33,005 nt of DNA from an uncultured bacterium. Its GTDB lineage: Bacteria > Cloacimonadota > Cloacimonadia > Cloacimonadales > Cloacimonadaceae. The translations under genes were made by a program, and so were the position numbers. Under the pieces are notes generated by a model. It worked only from the letters and a program-made list of their open reading frames with translations. It ran no database searches and had not been told where the DNA came from. Positions 15,637 to 23,458 of this stretch are shown here, piece by piece (within the stretch, counting starts at the first letter, position 1; each line of letters begins with the position of its first letter). Where the stretch lies: the NCBI GenBank assembly GCA_937924555.1, contig CALDSN010000151.1, forward strand, positions 1 through 33,005, written 5' to 3'.

Positions 15637-16269
15637 ATGCAAAACTACGAAGAAGCGAATGCAGGGAAGGGCTGGTGCTTTCGGGTTGAGGGGACGAGAG
15701 TGCATGTGAAGGGTGCAGATTGTGTGTTCACGGTATTCTTCAGCCGTGGGATGAGATATCTGATGCAGTTGATGCAATACCGGGATACCCTTGTGCGATT
15801 TGAGCAATTGGATGGAGCGTATGCAAGCCCCGGGAGGTGCTATCATCAGTTTAGAGATGAATCCACAACGTTGGAAAGTGGGCTTAAGGTGCAGGATAGG
15901 TTAGAACCTCTGCAAATGACAGATAATCGCACCATCCGCGAGCTTAAGCAACGTTTGCTGTGCATTGTTGATGAGCTGGTACTAATGGAAGAGAATAACG
16001 ATTATGGACGAGCAGATGAGCTGCGGGACGAACAAGATAAACTGTGCGAGTATTTGAAGGAAGTGTACCGTCCCTGCGGGAAGCTACGCAATTTCCCCGA
16101 TGAGAACAGCAAACTCAAACGCCGTGTGATACGCGCCATTCACCGCGCAATTGAGGACATTCGGAAGGAAAGCACCATGCTGGCGATGGTGATTGAGGAC
16201 TCTTTGGAAGTGGGTGAATATCTGCTCTTTCGCTCTGAAGGGCCGGATATACGCATTTCGGGACTTTAG
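15637..16269 (+). CDS. Uncharacterised protein with winged-helix-like and coiled-coil parts
   Basis: 210 residues, soluble. Its layout matches a domain I recall from the C-termini of large predicted ATPases and regulators of soil bacteria. The N-terminal part (10-60, WCFRVEGTRVHVKG then SRGMRYLMQLM) resembles their 'xRLRDSKGLRYLAxLL' segment. The middle (about 100-150, ELKQRLLCIVDELVLMEENN then DYGRADELRDEQDKL) is the acidic coiled coil. The end (KLKRRVIRAIHRAIEDIRKE, then DSLEVGEYLLF) resembles their 'RKAVTxxIRxAL...LxxSIxTGxxCxY' block. Here it stands alone. That domain has no established function to my knowledge, so none is given. AGGAAGGTG precedes the ATG. It stands 71 bases before the dehydrogenase gene and may be a single-gene unit. 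Confidence 0.75.
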   Translation: MQNYEEANAGKGWCFRVEGTRVHVKGADCVFTVFFSRGMRYLMQLMQYRDTLVRFEQLDGAYASPGRCYHQFRDESTTLESGLKVQDRLEPLQMTDNRTIRELKQRLLCIVDELVLMEENNDYGRADELRDEQDKLCEYLKEVYRPCGKLRNFPDENSKLKRRVIRAIHRAIEDIRKESTMLAMVIEDSLEVGEYLLFRSEGPDIRISGL

Positions 16270-16340
16270 TCTTGCCAAGACGAGGAAGTTGCTTATTATT
16301 TAGGTGAATATAGTAACAGCGTTAGCACAAGGAGATAGCC

Positions 16341-17483
16341 ATGGAGGCTTTCACATTCCATAACCCCACCCGCATCCATTTTGGCGTGGGTATGATAGCT
16401 CAATTGGGCAAAGAACTGCAAGCTGCAGGGCATGCCTCATGCTTAATGATTGCCGGAGGGGGCTCGATTAAGCAGAATACCGTTTATAATCAGGTGATAG
16501 AGAGCTTATCCAAGCACGGAATCAATGTAATCGAGGCTTGGGGAGTGCAGGCAAACCCCACTCTGGATAAGGTTCGAGAGATGGTTGTTTTAGCTCGAGA
16601 AGCCAAGGTGGACGCCATCCTTGCCGTGGGTGGAGGAAGCGTTATCGACAGTGCCAAAGCCGTTGCTGCCGGGGTGTTCCTGGCGGATCCTTGGGATGCC
16701 TTCGCTAAGGATATCAGGATAGAGAAAGCTTTACCGATATACACTGTGCTTACCCTTTCTGCCACGGGTAGCGAGATGAACGGAAACTCAGTTATCACCA
16801 ACACTGCAACCAAGCAGAAGTGGGCTTTTTCCTCACCTTTAGTTTACCCCAAGGTTAGCGTTATCGATCCTTCCGTGCAGTGTAGCCTACCCTTCAAGCA
16901 AACTGCTAATGGTGCGATAGACGCCATAGCGCACATCTTGGAGTACTACTTTGCCAATCGCATTGCGCTATCCACGCTTGCGGTAAATGATGCCTTGCTG
17001 AAGACCATCGTGGAGATGACAGATCGCCTGCAACACAATCCGTGCGACCTTGTTGCCCGCAGCAACCTTGCTTGGTGCGCTACTCTTGCCCTCAACGGCA
17101 TTTCGGGTGTGGGCTTAAAGGGAGGCGACTGGGCTTGCCACCAGATAGAGCACTCCTTTTCTGCATTGCACTCCAATATCTCGCATGGTGAAGGCTTGGG
17201 TGTTATCTTCCCCACCTGGATAGAATATATGAGCGAGAAAGACCCCTCCCGCTTTACCCGTTGGGCAAAGAATGTATGGGGGGAGGATAGTGTTCCCCGC
17301 GCCATCCAACGCTTTCGTGATAAGATAGAATCTTGGGGTATGGCAGGTTCCTTGCGGGATCTTGGCATCCGGGACAAGGAAGTACCGGAGCTTATTAAGC
17401 TCATTATGCTTAGCCCAAAGGTGGGTGCTGTAAGCCAACTTAGTGCCGGAGAGATAGAAGCGCTGCTGATGCTTGCATATTGA
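16341..17483 (+). CDS. Iron-containing alcohol dehydrogenase, BdhA/YqhD type
   Basis: 380 residues, typical of group III metal-dependent alcohol dehydrogenases. The N-terminal nucleotide-binding half has the BDH/YqhD opening FTFHNPTRIHFGVG and the GGGSVIDSAKAVAAG loop (97-111). Metal ligands are probably Asp194 and His198 (NGAIDAIAHILE), His271 (HQIEHSFSALH) and His282 (SHGEGLGVIFP). It should interconvert an aldehyde and an alcohol with NAD(P)H in the cytosol, plausibly as a fermentation or aldehyde-detoxification step; the substrate and cofactor cannot be read from sequence. AAGGAG lies six bases before the ATG. It is followed 55 bases later by lepB. Confidence 0.92.
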   Translation: MEAFTFHNPTRIHFGVGMIAQLGKELQAAGHASCLMIAGGGSIKQNTVYNQVIESLSKHGINVIEAWGVQANPTLDKVREMVVLAREAKVDAILAVGGGSVIDSAKAVAAGVFLADPWDAFAKDIRIEKALPIYTVLTLSATGSEMNGNSVITNTATKQKWAFSSPLVYPKVSVIDPSVQCSLPFKQTANGAIDAIAHILEYYFANRIALSTLAVNDALLKTIVEMTDRLQHNPCDLVARSNLAWCATLALNGISGVGLKGGDWACHQIEHSFSALHSNISHGEGLGVIFPTWIEYMSEKDPSRFTRWAKNVWGEDSVPRAIQRFRDKIESWGMAGSLRDLGIRDKEVPELIKLIMLSPKVGAVSQLSAGEIEALLMLAY

Positions 17484-17538
17484 ACGCGTAAATAGAGCTT
17501 GACACATTATCCCTTATTTCTTTCATGTTGCCCAATCC

Positions 17539-18495
17539 ATGAATAAACATAAGGATTTGCTGCCCAATATGAAAGATAAATCTACCCTCAAACACGACAA
17601 GAGCAAGGCTTTATTGCCCGAATACGGCGTAACTCCCATTCCCGAAGGCAAGAAGTTCCGCAAGCGTAAACCAGCCCTACAGGATTGGGTGGAGGCAATT
17701 CTCTTTGCCTTCGTTGTGGCGATGATTATCCGCAACTATACCTTTGAGAACTTCCTGATTCCCTCTTCCTCCATGGAAAAGACCTTGCTGGTGGGGGACT
17801 ATTTGGTCGCCAACAAGCTGAAATACTACTTCACCGACCCCAAACAGGGGGACATCGTTACCTTCCGCTACCCCAAGCTGGAGGAAGGCACTCCCGAGCA
17901 CGAAAGTAGCAAGGCAGACTTCATAAAGATATTCCACCCCATCTATATCAATAAGGCTCACTCTTTTGCCAAGTTCCCCCTCACTGCTTTCCATATCAGT
18001 TATTATGCCCGCAAGAATGTGGTGAAGCGGGTTATCGGCATGCCCGGGGACACTGTGGAAGTGCGCGACAAGATAGTGTATGTGAACGGCAAGGAATACA
18101 CCAAGGGCTTTGAGAACTACGGCATTGCCGACCCCAGCCCACCCCTCTCTCCCCAGATTATCCATGACCACCGCATGACAGAGGATACGATAGACATCAT
18201 TAGCATGAATCCTTGGTACGAACCATACCGGGTTATCAATCCTGCAGACAGCAGTTCTGCCCGCAAGTTCTTTAACCGAGATTGGTTCGGTCCCATAAAA
18301 GTCCCGCCAAATCAGTATTTCGTTATGGGTGACAACCGCGATGTAAGCGAAGATAGCCGTTACTGGGGATTCCTGGAACGCAGGTTCATCACCGGTACCC
18401 CTTGGCTGATATTCTGGAGCAAAGGCATCGAATTCAACAAGCTCTTCGATGACCCGCACATCCGATGGGACAGGATCTTCCGTCACCCCCATTAA
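17539..18495 (+). CDS. lepB: Signal peptidase I
   Basis: 318 residues. A membrane helix (about 50-66, WVEAILFAFVVAMIIRNY) is followed by the catalytic Ser78 in IPSSSMEKTLLVGDYL and general-base Lys163 in VVKRVIGMPGD; the C-terminal box MGDNRDVSEDSRYWG is complete. The enzyme removes signal peptides of exported proteins at the outer face of the inner membrane. An insertion of about 40 residues (roughly 112-155) between boxes C and D, and another before the GDNR box, make it longer than small Gram-positive enzymes. Neither ATG 17539 nor ATG 17569 has a Shine-Dalgarno. TTGACA at 17499-17504 may be a -35 box, which would put the transcription start almost on the start codon. The end overlaps hemW by 31 bases. 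Confidence 0.93.
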   Translation: MNKHKDLLPNMKDKSTLKHDKSKALLPEYGVTPIPEGKKFRKRKPALQDWVEAILFAFVVAMIIRNYTFENFLIPSSSMEKTLLVGDYLVANKLKYYFTDPKQGDIVTFRYPKLEEGTPEHESSKADFIKIFHPIYINKAHSFAKFPLTAFHISYYARKNVVKRVIGMPGDTVEVRDKIVYVNGKEYTKGFENYGIADPSPPLSPQIIHDHRMTEDTIDIISMNPWYEPYRVINPADSSSARKFFNRDWFGPIKVPPNQYFVMGDNRDVSEDSRYWGFLERRFITGTPWLIFWSKGIEFNKLFDDPHIRWDRIFRHPH

Positions 18496-19586
18496 GCCTC
18501 TATATTCACATCCCGTTTTGCCTTACCCGCTGCGGATATTGCAGTTTCTTTTCGCTGTCTTTCAACCATAGCGCACTGGAAACATACCTTGGCTATCTGC
18601 ATCGGGAACTGGCTTCTTACCGTAAGCTTTTAACTCAGCCCTTAAGCAGCGTCTATTTTGGCGGGGGCAGCCCTGCCCTTCTCTCTGCTAAGCAGATTAA
18701 CTTGCTTATGCAGGACTTAGCTCTTAGCCCCCAAACTGAAGTGACCCTTGAGATTAACCCCATCCAGCTTACCCCTTCCTTTCTTACTTCTCTATCCACC
18801 ACCCCCGTAAACAGGCTCTCCATCGGGGTGCAAAGCATGATTGATTCTGAATTGCTGTGGCTGGATAGACGACACAAAGCTCAGCAGATGCCGGACAGGA
18901 TAAAGCTATGCAGAGATATGGGATACAACAACATATCCTTAGACCTCATCTACGGCTTGCCCGGTTCCACAACTGATTCCCTTGTTTACAGTCTTGATGC
19001 TTTAATTGCCTTGAATCCTGAGCATATATCCTGCTACCTACTCAGCCTGGACGAGGATTGTGCCCGTTATACCGATGCGGATAAACTTCCCGATGAAGAC
19101 AGCCAATTTGCCCAGTATGAGCTTATCCGCTCCCGATTGGCTGCCGCGGATTACGAGCACTATGAGATAAGCAACTTTGCCCGGGATGAGCACAGCTCAG
19201 CTCACAATCTCTGCTATTGGCAAAGCAACAATTACCTTGCCATTGGCGCATCAGCAGCGGGCTGGATTTCCCCCATCCGCTATCATAACCATGCCAATCT
19301 GCAGGACTATTACCGCAGTGTGGAAGAAGGGGAATGCTACCCCAACCAAAGCATCTGCACTCCCAAAAGAGAGCTGGAGGACTACCTCATGATGGGCTTA
19401 CGCCTGCTGCATGGCATTCACATCCCTTCATGCAATCTCCGTTTCGGTATAGACCTTATAACGCACTACCAAGCCCCTATCGAGCGACTGTGCAAACTCG
19501 GAATGCTTCAGCTTGAAGGTGACTCTCTACACCTGAGCGAGGCAGCCCTCTTTGTTTCCAACAGCGTTATTGCCGAATTAATCTGA
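18465..19586 (+). CDS. hemW: HemW-like radical SAM heme chaperone
   Basis: 373 residues. The radical SAM cluster motif is at Cys19, Cys23 and Cys26 in IHIPFCLTRCGYCSF. SVYFGGGSPALL, TLEINP, NRLSIGVQSM and NISLDLIYGLPG follow in the order seen in HemW/HemN proteins. HemW, long annotated as oxygen-independent coproporphyrinogen oxidase, binds heme and has no oxidase activity in E. coli and Lactococcus; true HemN is longer (about 450). The length and the C-terminal domain (ELEDYLMMGLRLLHG) favour HemW. The start lies 31 bases inside lepB and no alternative is closer to the conserved block, so translation is probably coupled. Its stop overlaps the next ATG by one base. Confidence 0.9.
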   Translation: MGQDLPSPPLSLYIHIPFCLTRCGYCSFFSLSFNHSALETYLGYLHRELASYRKLLTQPLSSVYFGGGSPALLSAKQINLLMQDLALSPQTEVTLEINPIQLTPSFLTSLSTTPVNRLSIGVQSMIDSELLWLDRRHKAQQMPDRIKLCRDMGYNNISLDLIYGLPGSTTDSLVYSLDALIALNPEHISCYLLSLDEDCARYTDADKLPDEDSQFAQYELIRSRLAAADYEHYEISNFARDEHSSAHNLCYWQSNNYLAIGASAAGWISPIRYHNHANLQDYYRSVEEGECYPNQSICTPKRELEDYLMMGLRLLHGIHIPSCNLRFGIDLITHYQAPIERLCKLGMLQLEGDSLHLSEAALFVSNSVIAELI

Positions 19587-20335
19587 TGAACCTTCCTGAG
19601 CTCCGCAAGCTCCTTGCAGCCCTTACCCAAGACTCCGTTTATGCCCATACTGCCTATTTCGCTGGGGGTTGTGTGCGCGACTATGCCTCTGCCGAGTTGT
19701 TCGCTAAGCAGCTTTCCTCCGCCATGCCTAACGATGTGGATATCACTGTTGAGCTGCCAAATGGCGGTATCCGCTTGGCTGAATTCCTGCTACCCCACTT
19801 TCCCGAAGCCACGTTTAGCACACATCATGCTTTTGGCACAGCTAAACTGCAAATGCAGGATTACTGCCTGGAGTTTGTGGGCACCCGTAAGGAAAATTAC
19901 CTTCCCCACAGCCGTTACCCGCAGATAAGCCTTGGAAGCCTGTTGGAGGACATTATGCGAAGAGATTTCAGCATTAATGCCTTGTTAATGAGAATTGATA
20001 GCGGTGAGTTAATTGACATTTGTGGCAAGGGGCTAAGCGACCTCCGCAATGGGATTATCCGCAGCTTGGGGGTGCCCAAAAACAAGTTCAGGGAAGATCC
20101 CCTACGGATGCTGCGTGCATTACGTTTTTCACTTCGCTTCGGCTTTGCTTTCGAGGAAACAACCTTGGCAGCTCTGATAAGCGAGGCAAAGTTGCTGGAC
20201 ACCCTCTCAACCCGGCGAATAAAGCATGAAATAAGCCTCATGTTGCATCACAGCGATGCTTCCGGTATAAGGGCATCATTCACACGTTTAGGATGGCAAG
20301 ACAACGCCAAATTGCTGTCCTTGCTCTTGGACTAA
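19586..20335 (+). CDS. Short class II tRNA nucleotidyltransferase/poly(A) polymerase-type protein
   Basis: 249 residues with the head and neck of a class II nucleotidyltransferase. GGCVRD (27-32) and the metal-binding pair Asp50 and Asp52 in NDVDITVE are intact, as are IMRRDFSINALLM, EDPLRMLRALRFSLRFGF and the nucleotide-reading STRRIKHE. Such enzymes build or repair the CCA end of tRNA, or add A only. The usual body and tail domains, some 130-200 further residues, are absent. The stop codon (20333-20335) shares its last base with palindromic element B, so a truncation by that element is possible. Alternatively the short form is natural; I cannot tell whether it is a CCA- or A-adding enzyme. 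Overlaps the hemW stop. Confidence 0.82.
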   Translation: MNLPELRKLLAALTQDSVYAHTAYFAGGCVRDYASAELFAKQLSSAMPNDVDITVELPNGGIRLAEFLLPHFPEATFSTHHAFGTAKLQMQDYCLEFVGTRKENYLPHSRYPQISLGSLLEDIMRRDFSINALLMRIDSGELIDICGKGLSDLRNGIIRSLGVPKNKFREDPLRMLRALRFSLRFGFAFEETTLAALISEAKLLDTLSTRRIKHEISLMLHHSDASGIRASFTRLGWQDNAKLLSLLLD

Positions 20336-20399
20336 TTACCTAATCATTACATGATCACTACGGACTAAGTGTGCAATGATTAGGCAATGATTAGGTAAT
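20335..20399. repeat. Intergenic palindromic element, copy B
   Basis: ATTACCTAATCATT (20335-20348) faces its perfect reverse complement AATGATTAGGTAAT (20386-20399). The right side holds the 11-base unit GCAATGATTAG twice in tandem, then GTAATGATAG. CTAATCATT (20340-20348) can also pair with AATGATTAG (20375-20383), so two registers exist. The centre holds ACTAAGT as in copy A (14640-14692). It fills most of the gap between convergent genes, where it could act as a bidirectional transcription barrier. Confidence 0.85.
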
Positions 20400-20426
20400 G
20401 ATAGTAAGAGCGTAAAGTGAACGAAC

Positions 20427-21335
20427 TCAGCGTCTGCTTCTATCCAGCTTTTGCCCCAGTCTCTTAAGGTCGTTATACTGCGAGAGCATCAAGCCTATGA
20501 GAGCAAGGCTCAAGCCAATGGCTGCCAGAGGGCTAAGCACATCCCCCAGCATTATATAAGCCAAGATAACCGTGAAGATGGGGATGAGATTGGTGAACAC
20601 ATTGGATTTAATAACCCCCAGATCGCGGATAACCCCGGTGTAGAGCATGAAAGCACCAACAGAGGCAAAAAGAGACATGGCGGCGATGGTTAGCAAACCT
20701 TCCACATCATGATGAACACTTACGAAATGCGCTCCATCGTAATAGAGGAAAAGCGGGAGGAAATATAGCATCCCAAACAGACTTTGCCATGCCACGATGG
20801 TGATGGCGGAATAGCGCAGGGTAAGCCGGCGCACAGTGATGCTGTAAAACACCCCGGCAAATACGGCAATCATCAAAAACAAGATGCCTTTGGTGTTGGC
20901 GGAGAGGTCACCGCTCCCAAGGCTCATCACTGCCACCCCGATGCAGGACATAATCAAGCCCAGAAGCAAGCTGAGCGAGAGCTTTTCCTTCAAGATAAAC
21001 CATGCTCCCACGGCGGCAAAGATAGGGATAGTGGAGATTATCAGGCTGCCAAGAGTGGAAGAAACATATTGCATCCCGTTGGCTTCGCCGATGAAATACA
21101 TAAAAGGCTCGCAGAAAGAAACCAGCATCAGACGAAGGTAGTCTTTGCGCTCCACCTTTTCGCTATGCTTCCCCAGCCACATGATGAGGAACAGCAGGGA
21201 TGAAGCAAGCACCAGACGTAGGAAGGTTATCTCATACGGATGATATGTCTTTAGGGCAACCTTTATCCAAACAAAGGTTATTGACCAGCAGAACATGGAT
21301 AAAACTGCTTTTATATAGGGTAGCCACTTGTTCAA
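20427..21335 (-). CDS. EamA-family (DMT superfamily) transporter
   Basis: 302 residues, about ten membrane helices arranged as two EamA repeats (roughly 8-140 and 150-290). Typical features are FCWSITFVWIKVALKTYHP near the N-terminus, the repeat-1 end GSLIISTIPIFAAVGAWFIL with EKLS, and the repeat-2 end VFTNLIPIFTVILAYIMLGD. Such inner-membrane proteins export or import small metabolites, often amino acids or nucleotide precursors; the substrate is unknown. The start is a TTG at 21335, preceded by GGAG eight bases upstream and overlapping the stop of the molybdopterin-domain gene, so translation is probably coupled. It is the last gene of the long minus-strand series and converges on element B. 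Confidence 0.9.
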   Translation of the reverse strand: MNKWLPYIKAVLSMFCWSITFVWIKVALKTYHPYEITFLRLVLASSLLFLIMWLGKHSEKVERKDYLRLMLVSFCEPFMYFIGEANGMQYVSSTLGSLIISTIPIFAAVGAWFILKEKLSLSLLLGLIMSCIGVAVMSLGSGDLSANTKGILFLMIAVFAGVFYSITVRRLTLRYSAITIVAWQSLFGMLYFLPLFLYYDGAHFVSVHHDVEGLLTIAAMSLFASVGAFMLYTGVIRDLGVIKSNVFTNLIPIFTVILAYIMLGDVLSPLAAIGLSLALIGLMLSQYNDLKRLGQKLDRSRR

Positions 21336-21934
21336 GGCAGAAACTCCAGCACTTCTCCATCGGGTATTTGTTTTATCTTGCCTCCGTCATTCACATCCCG
21401 ACAGGCACCAGCTTCAATATCAGCACCATCGGAATAGCCACGCAACTCCCAGAAACCGGGGATGTAATAATCCATCAGTTCGATACGCACAATGCTTTTG
21501 GCGGATTTATAGCCCCATACATAGGGGATGAAGGCACGGATGGGACCACCATAATCCTCGGTGAGCAATTCACCATCGTAACTGTGCGCTACGATGGACT
21601 TGGGCAAGAGGGCTATATCCAGCGGGATGGAGGTGTCATACACCTCGCCATAAGACCAGAAGCGGATAAAACGGCAGCGGGGAGATATTTCCACCAACTG
21701 GAGCAAAGTGGAGAGAGATATTCCCTTCCAATTGCCAGCTACAGACCAACGGGTAACGCTGGTTAAACGGGCATACACTTCTGTTTGAGGTAGAGCATTC
21801 AGCTCTTCCCAAGTGAAGATACGTGGTTTTTCACAGCTTCCGTGGATGCGGAGCTGCCAGTTCTCGCGAGGCAGGTTTCCCGGATGCCCCTCAGCCCAGA
21901 AGATGGGAGTGTTCATTGCGGCAAGTTTATGCAT
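21332..21934 (-). CDS. Sulfite-oxidase-fold molybdopterin-domain protein lacking the metal cysteine
   Basis: 200 residues spanning one 'oxidoreductase molybdopterin-binding' domain (sulfite oxidase/MsrP fold). Recognisable blocks are LRIHGSCEKPRIFTWEELNA, then SVTRWSVAGNWKGISLSTLL, RFWSYGEVYDTSIPLDIALL, LTEDYGGPIRAFIPYVWGYK and SAKSIVRIELM. In family members the residue before VTxWS is the Cys that coordinates molybdenum; here it is Ser59 (codon AGC), so metal binding and catalysis are in doubt. No signal peptide is seen, so it appears cytosolic, whereas MsrP is periplasmic. AAGGT precedes the ATG. It starts 12 bases after nnr and overlaps the transporter gene. It might bind cofactor without catalysis or use an alternative ligand. 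Confidence 0.8.
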   Translation of the reverse strand: MHKLAAMNTPIFWAEGHPGNLPRENWQLRIHGSCEKPRIFTWEELNALPQTEVYARLTSVTRWSVAGNWKGISLSTLLQLVEISPRCRFIRFWSYGEVYDTSIPLDIALLPKSIVAHSYDGELLTEDYGGPIRAFIPYVWGYKSAKSIVRIELMDYYIPGFWELRGYSDGADIEAGACRDVNDGGKIKQIPDGEVLEFLP

Positions 21935-21946
21935 GGTTTTTTACCT

Positions 21947-23458
21947 TCAATACACAAAAAGATTGTCGATTATATCGCTTGGCAGGATGGACGGGGTAGC
22001 TCTCTTCTCTGCCAGTTTCTCTGCTGTTTTTCCCATTAGGTAGGAGGCATTAATGGCTGCTTCGTGGATATCAAGTCCCTGAGCCGCAAAAGAAGCAATG
22101 ATGCCGGCAAGCACATCTCCGCTACCACCAGTGGCTAAGCCATCGTTTCCCGCGGTATTGAAGATAAGCCCGAACACATCGGCATAGATGCTGATATGGT
22201 TCTTCAATAGAATCTGGGATTGAGTTCTCTCCACATAGTCCGTAAGTATCTTGGCGGAATCTGTGAAGAAATCCTGTACTTTGATTCCGCTCAGACGGCT
22301 AAATTCTCCTAAGTGTGGGGTAAGGACGATGTTCTGCTGAGACAGATAGTCCTGCAAGTCAGGGTTTTGGGCGATAAGGGTAATGGCATCGGCATCAATA
22401 ATCAGGGGTGCCTTGCAGTGTTCCAGCACAATCTGCAGGAGCTTAAGAGCATAGGCATCCAAGCCTAAACCACAACCGATAAGCACGCTATCCACTTCGG
22501 ATAGGATTTGAATAAGCTTTGCAGGATCGGGCTGCTTTGCCTTGTCCTGCGGAACGGGACGGAACATTATCTCCGGGATGACGTGCAGGTAGTGTTGTTC
22601 CATTTCCGGACGGCTCATCAGCAAGCAATAGCCTGCTCCGGCGCGCAATGCAGCCTTGGCTGCCATGGCAATCGAACCGCTGTAACCGGGGGAGCCACCG
22701 ATAACCAGTACCTTGCCATAACTGCTCTTGTTGGCAAAGGGTGAACGCTGAGGCAACTCGGCATTATCATCATCGATGAGGTAATGAGGGAGCTCTCCAT
22801 TTAGCTGCGCAGGAATGCCGATGTCGATGGTGCTGAGTTTGCCCGAATAAGCCACACCATGGGCAAGCAGGTGCCCCAGTTTGGGACAATGCAAGTCGAG
22901 GGTTTCGGTAGCAACAAATGCGCATTCTGCACATAGCCCAGTGTCGGCATTTACACCGGAGGGAATGTCTATAGCAATACGAATCTTGCATACTGGCTTA
23001 GTGAAGCGGAAGGCATCTTGTATCGGTTCACTAAGCTCTCCATGAAAGCCTATTCCAAACACGGCATCTATCAGGATGTCCGTCTGCAGGGATAGTTCTA
23101 TCCAGCGTTTGAGGTCAGTCTTCTGGGAGAAATCGCGCATGGTGATGCCCAGTTTCTCACAGATTTTATAGTTAGCTTCGCTTTCGGGAGTGAAGGCGGC
23201 ATTATGCACTTTAACGAGAATCACATCAATGCCTGCAAGGAAGAGCTTGCGGGCAATAACGAAGCCATCACCGCTGTTGTTGCCACAGCCGTGGAGGATA
23301 ACAACCTTGCTATCTGTTATCTGGGGGTAGGCTTTGATAAGATAATCGGCACAGGCATTGCCGGCGTTTTCCATCAGGATACGCGCTGGCAAGCCCAATT
23401 CATCAATGCAGCGATGCTCAATGTCCTTCATTTGAGCAGATGATAGTACATAACTCAT
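21947..23458 (-). CDS. nnr: Bifunctional NAD(P)H-hydrate repair enzyme
   Basis: 503 residues, the full two-domain form. The N-terminal epimerase (YjeF-N/NAXE-like, about 1-215) shows the MKDIEHRCIDELG helix, GCGNNSGDGFVIARKL and DAVFGIGFHGEL. The C-terminal ADP- or ATP-dependent dehydratase (NAXD-like, about 235-500) shows KVLVIGGSPGYSGS (249-262), IIDADAITLI, VLTPHLGEFSRL and NDGLATGGSGDVLAGI (438-453), including the catalytic Asp of GSGDVL. Together they convert damaged NAD(P)H hydrates (NADHX, NADPHX) back to NAD(P)H. AGGAG lies five bases before the ATG, whose first four bases overlap the kinase gene stop. Conserved metabolite-repair function; active residues appear intact. Confidence 0.95.
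   Translation of the reverse strand: MSYVLSSAQMKDIEHRCIDELGLPARILMENAGNACADYLIKAYPQITDSKVVILHGCGNNSGDGFVIARKLFLAGIDVILVKVHNAAFTPESEANYKICEKLGITMRDFSQKTDLKRWIELSLQTDILIDAVFGIGFHGELSEPIQDAFRFTKPVCKIRIAIDIPSGVNADTGLCAECAFVATETLDLHCPKLGHLLAHGVAYSGKLSTIDIGIPAQLNGELPHYLIDDDNAELPQRSPFANKSSYGKVLVIGGSPGYSGSIAMAAKAALRAGAGYCLLMSRPEMEQHYLHVIPEIMFRPVPQDKAKQPDPAKLIQILSEVDSVLIGCGLGLDAYALKLLQIVLEHCKAPLIIDADAITLIAQNPDLQDYLSQQNIVLTPHLGEFSRLSGIKVQDFFTDSAKILTDYVERTQSQILLKNHISIYADVFGLIFNTAGNDGLATGGSGDVLAGIIASFAAQGLDIHEAAINASYLMGKTAEKLAEKRATPSILPSDIIDNLFVY

Noticed and set aside
16286..16320. TATAGT before the alcohol dehydrogenase gene as a -10 box
   Set aside because: No good -35 lies at 16-18 bases; TTGCTT is only 14 bases away.
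20335..20399. Element B as an ordinary rho-independent terminator
   Set aside because: The stem is AT-rich and long, with tandem units and no clean T-run on either side; a repeat element with possible terminator activity describes it better.
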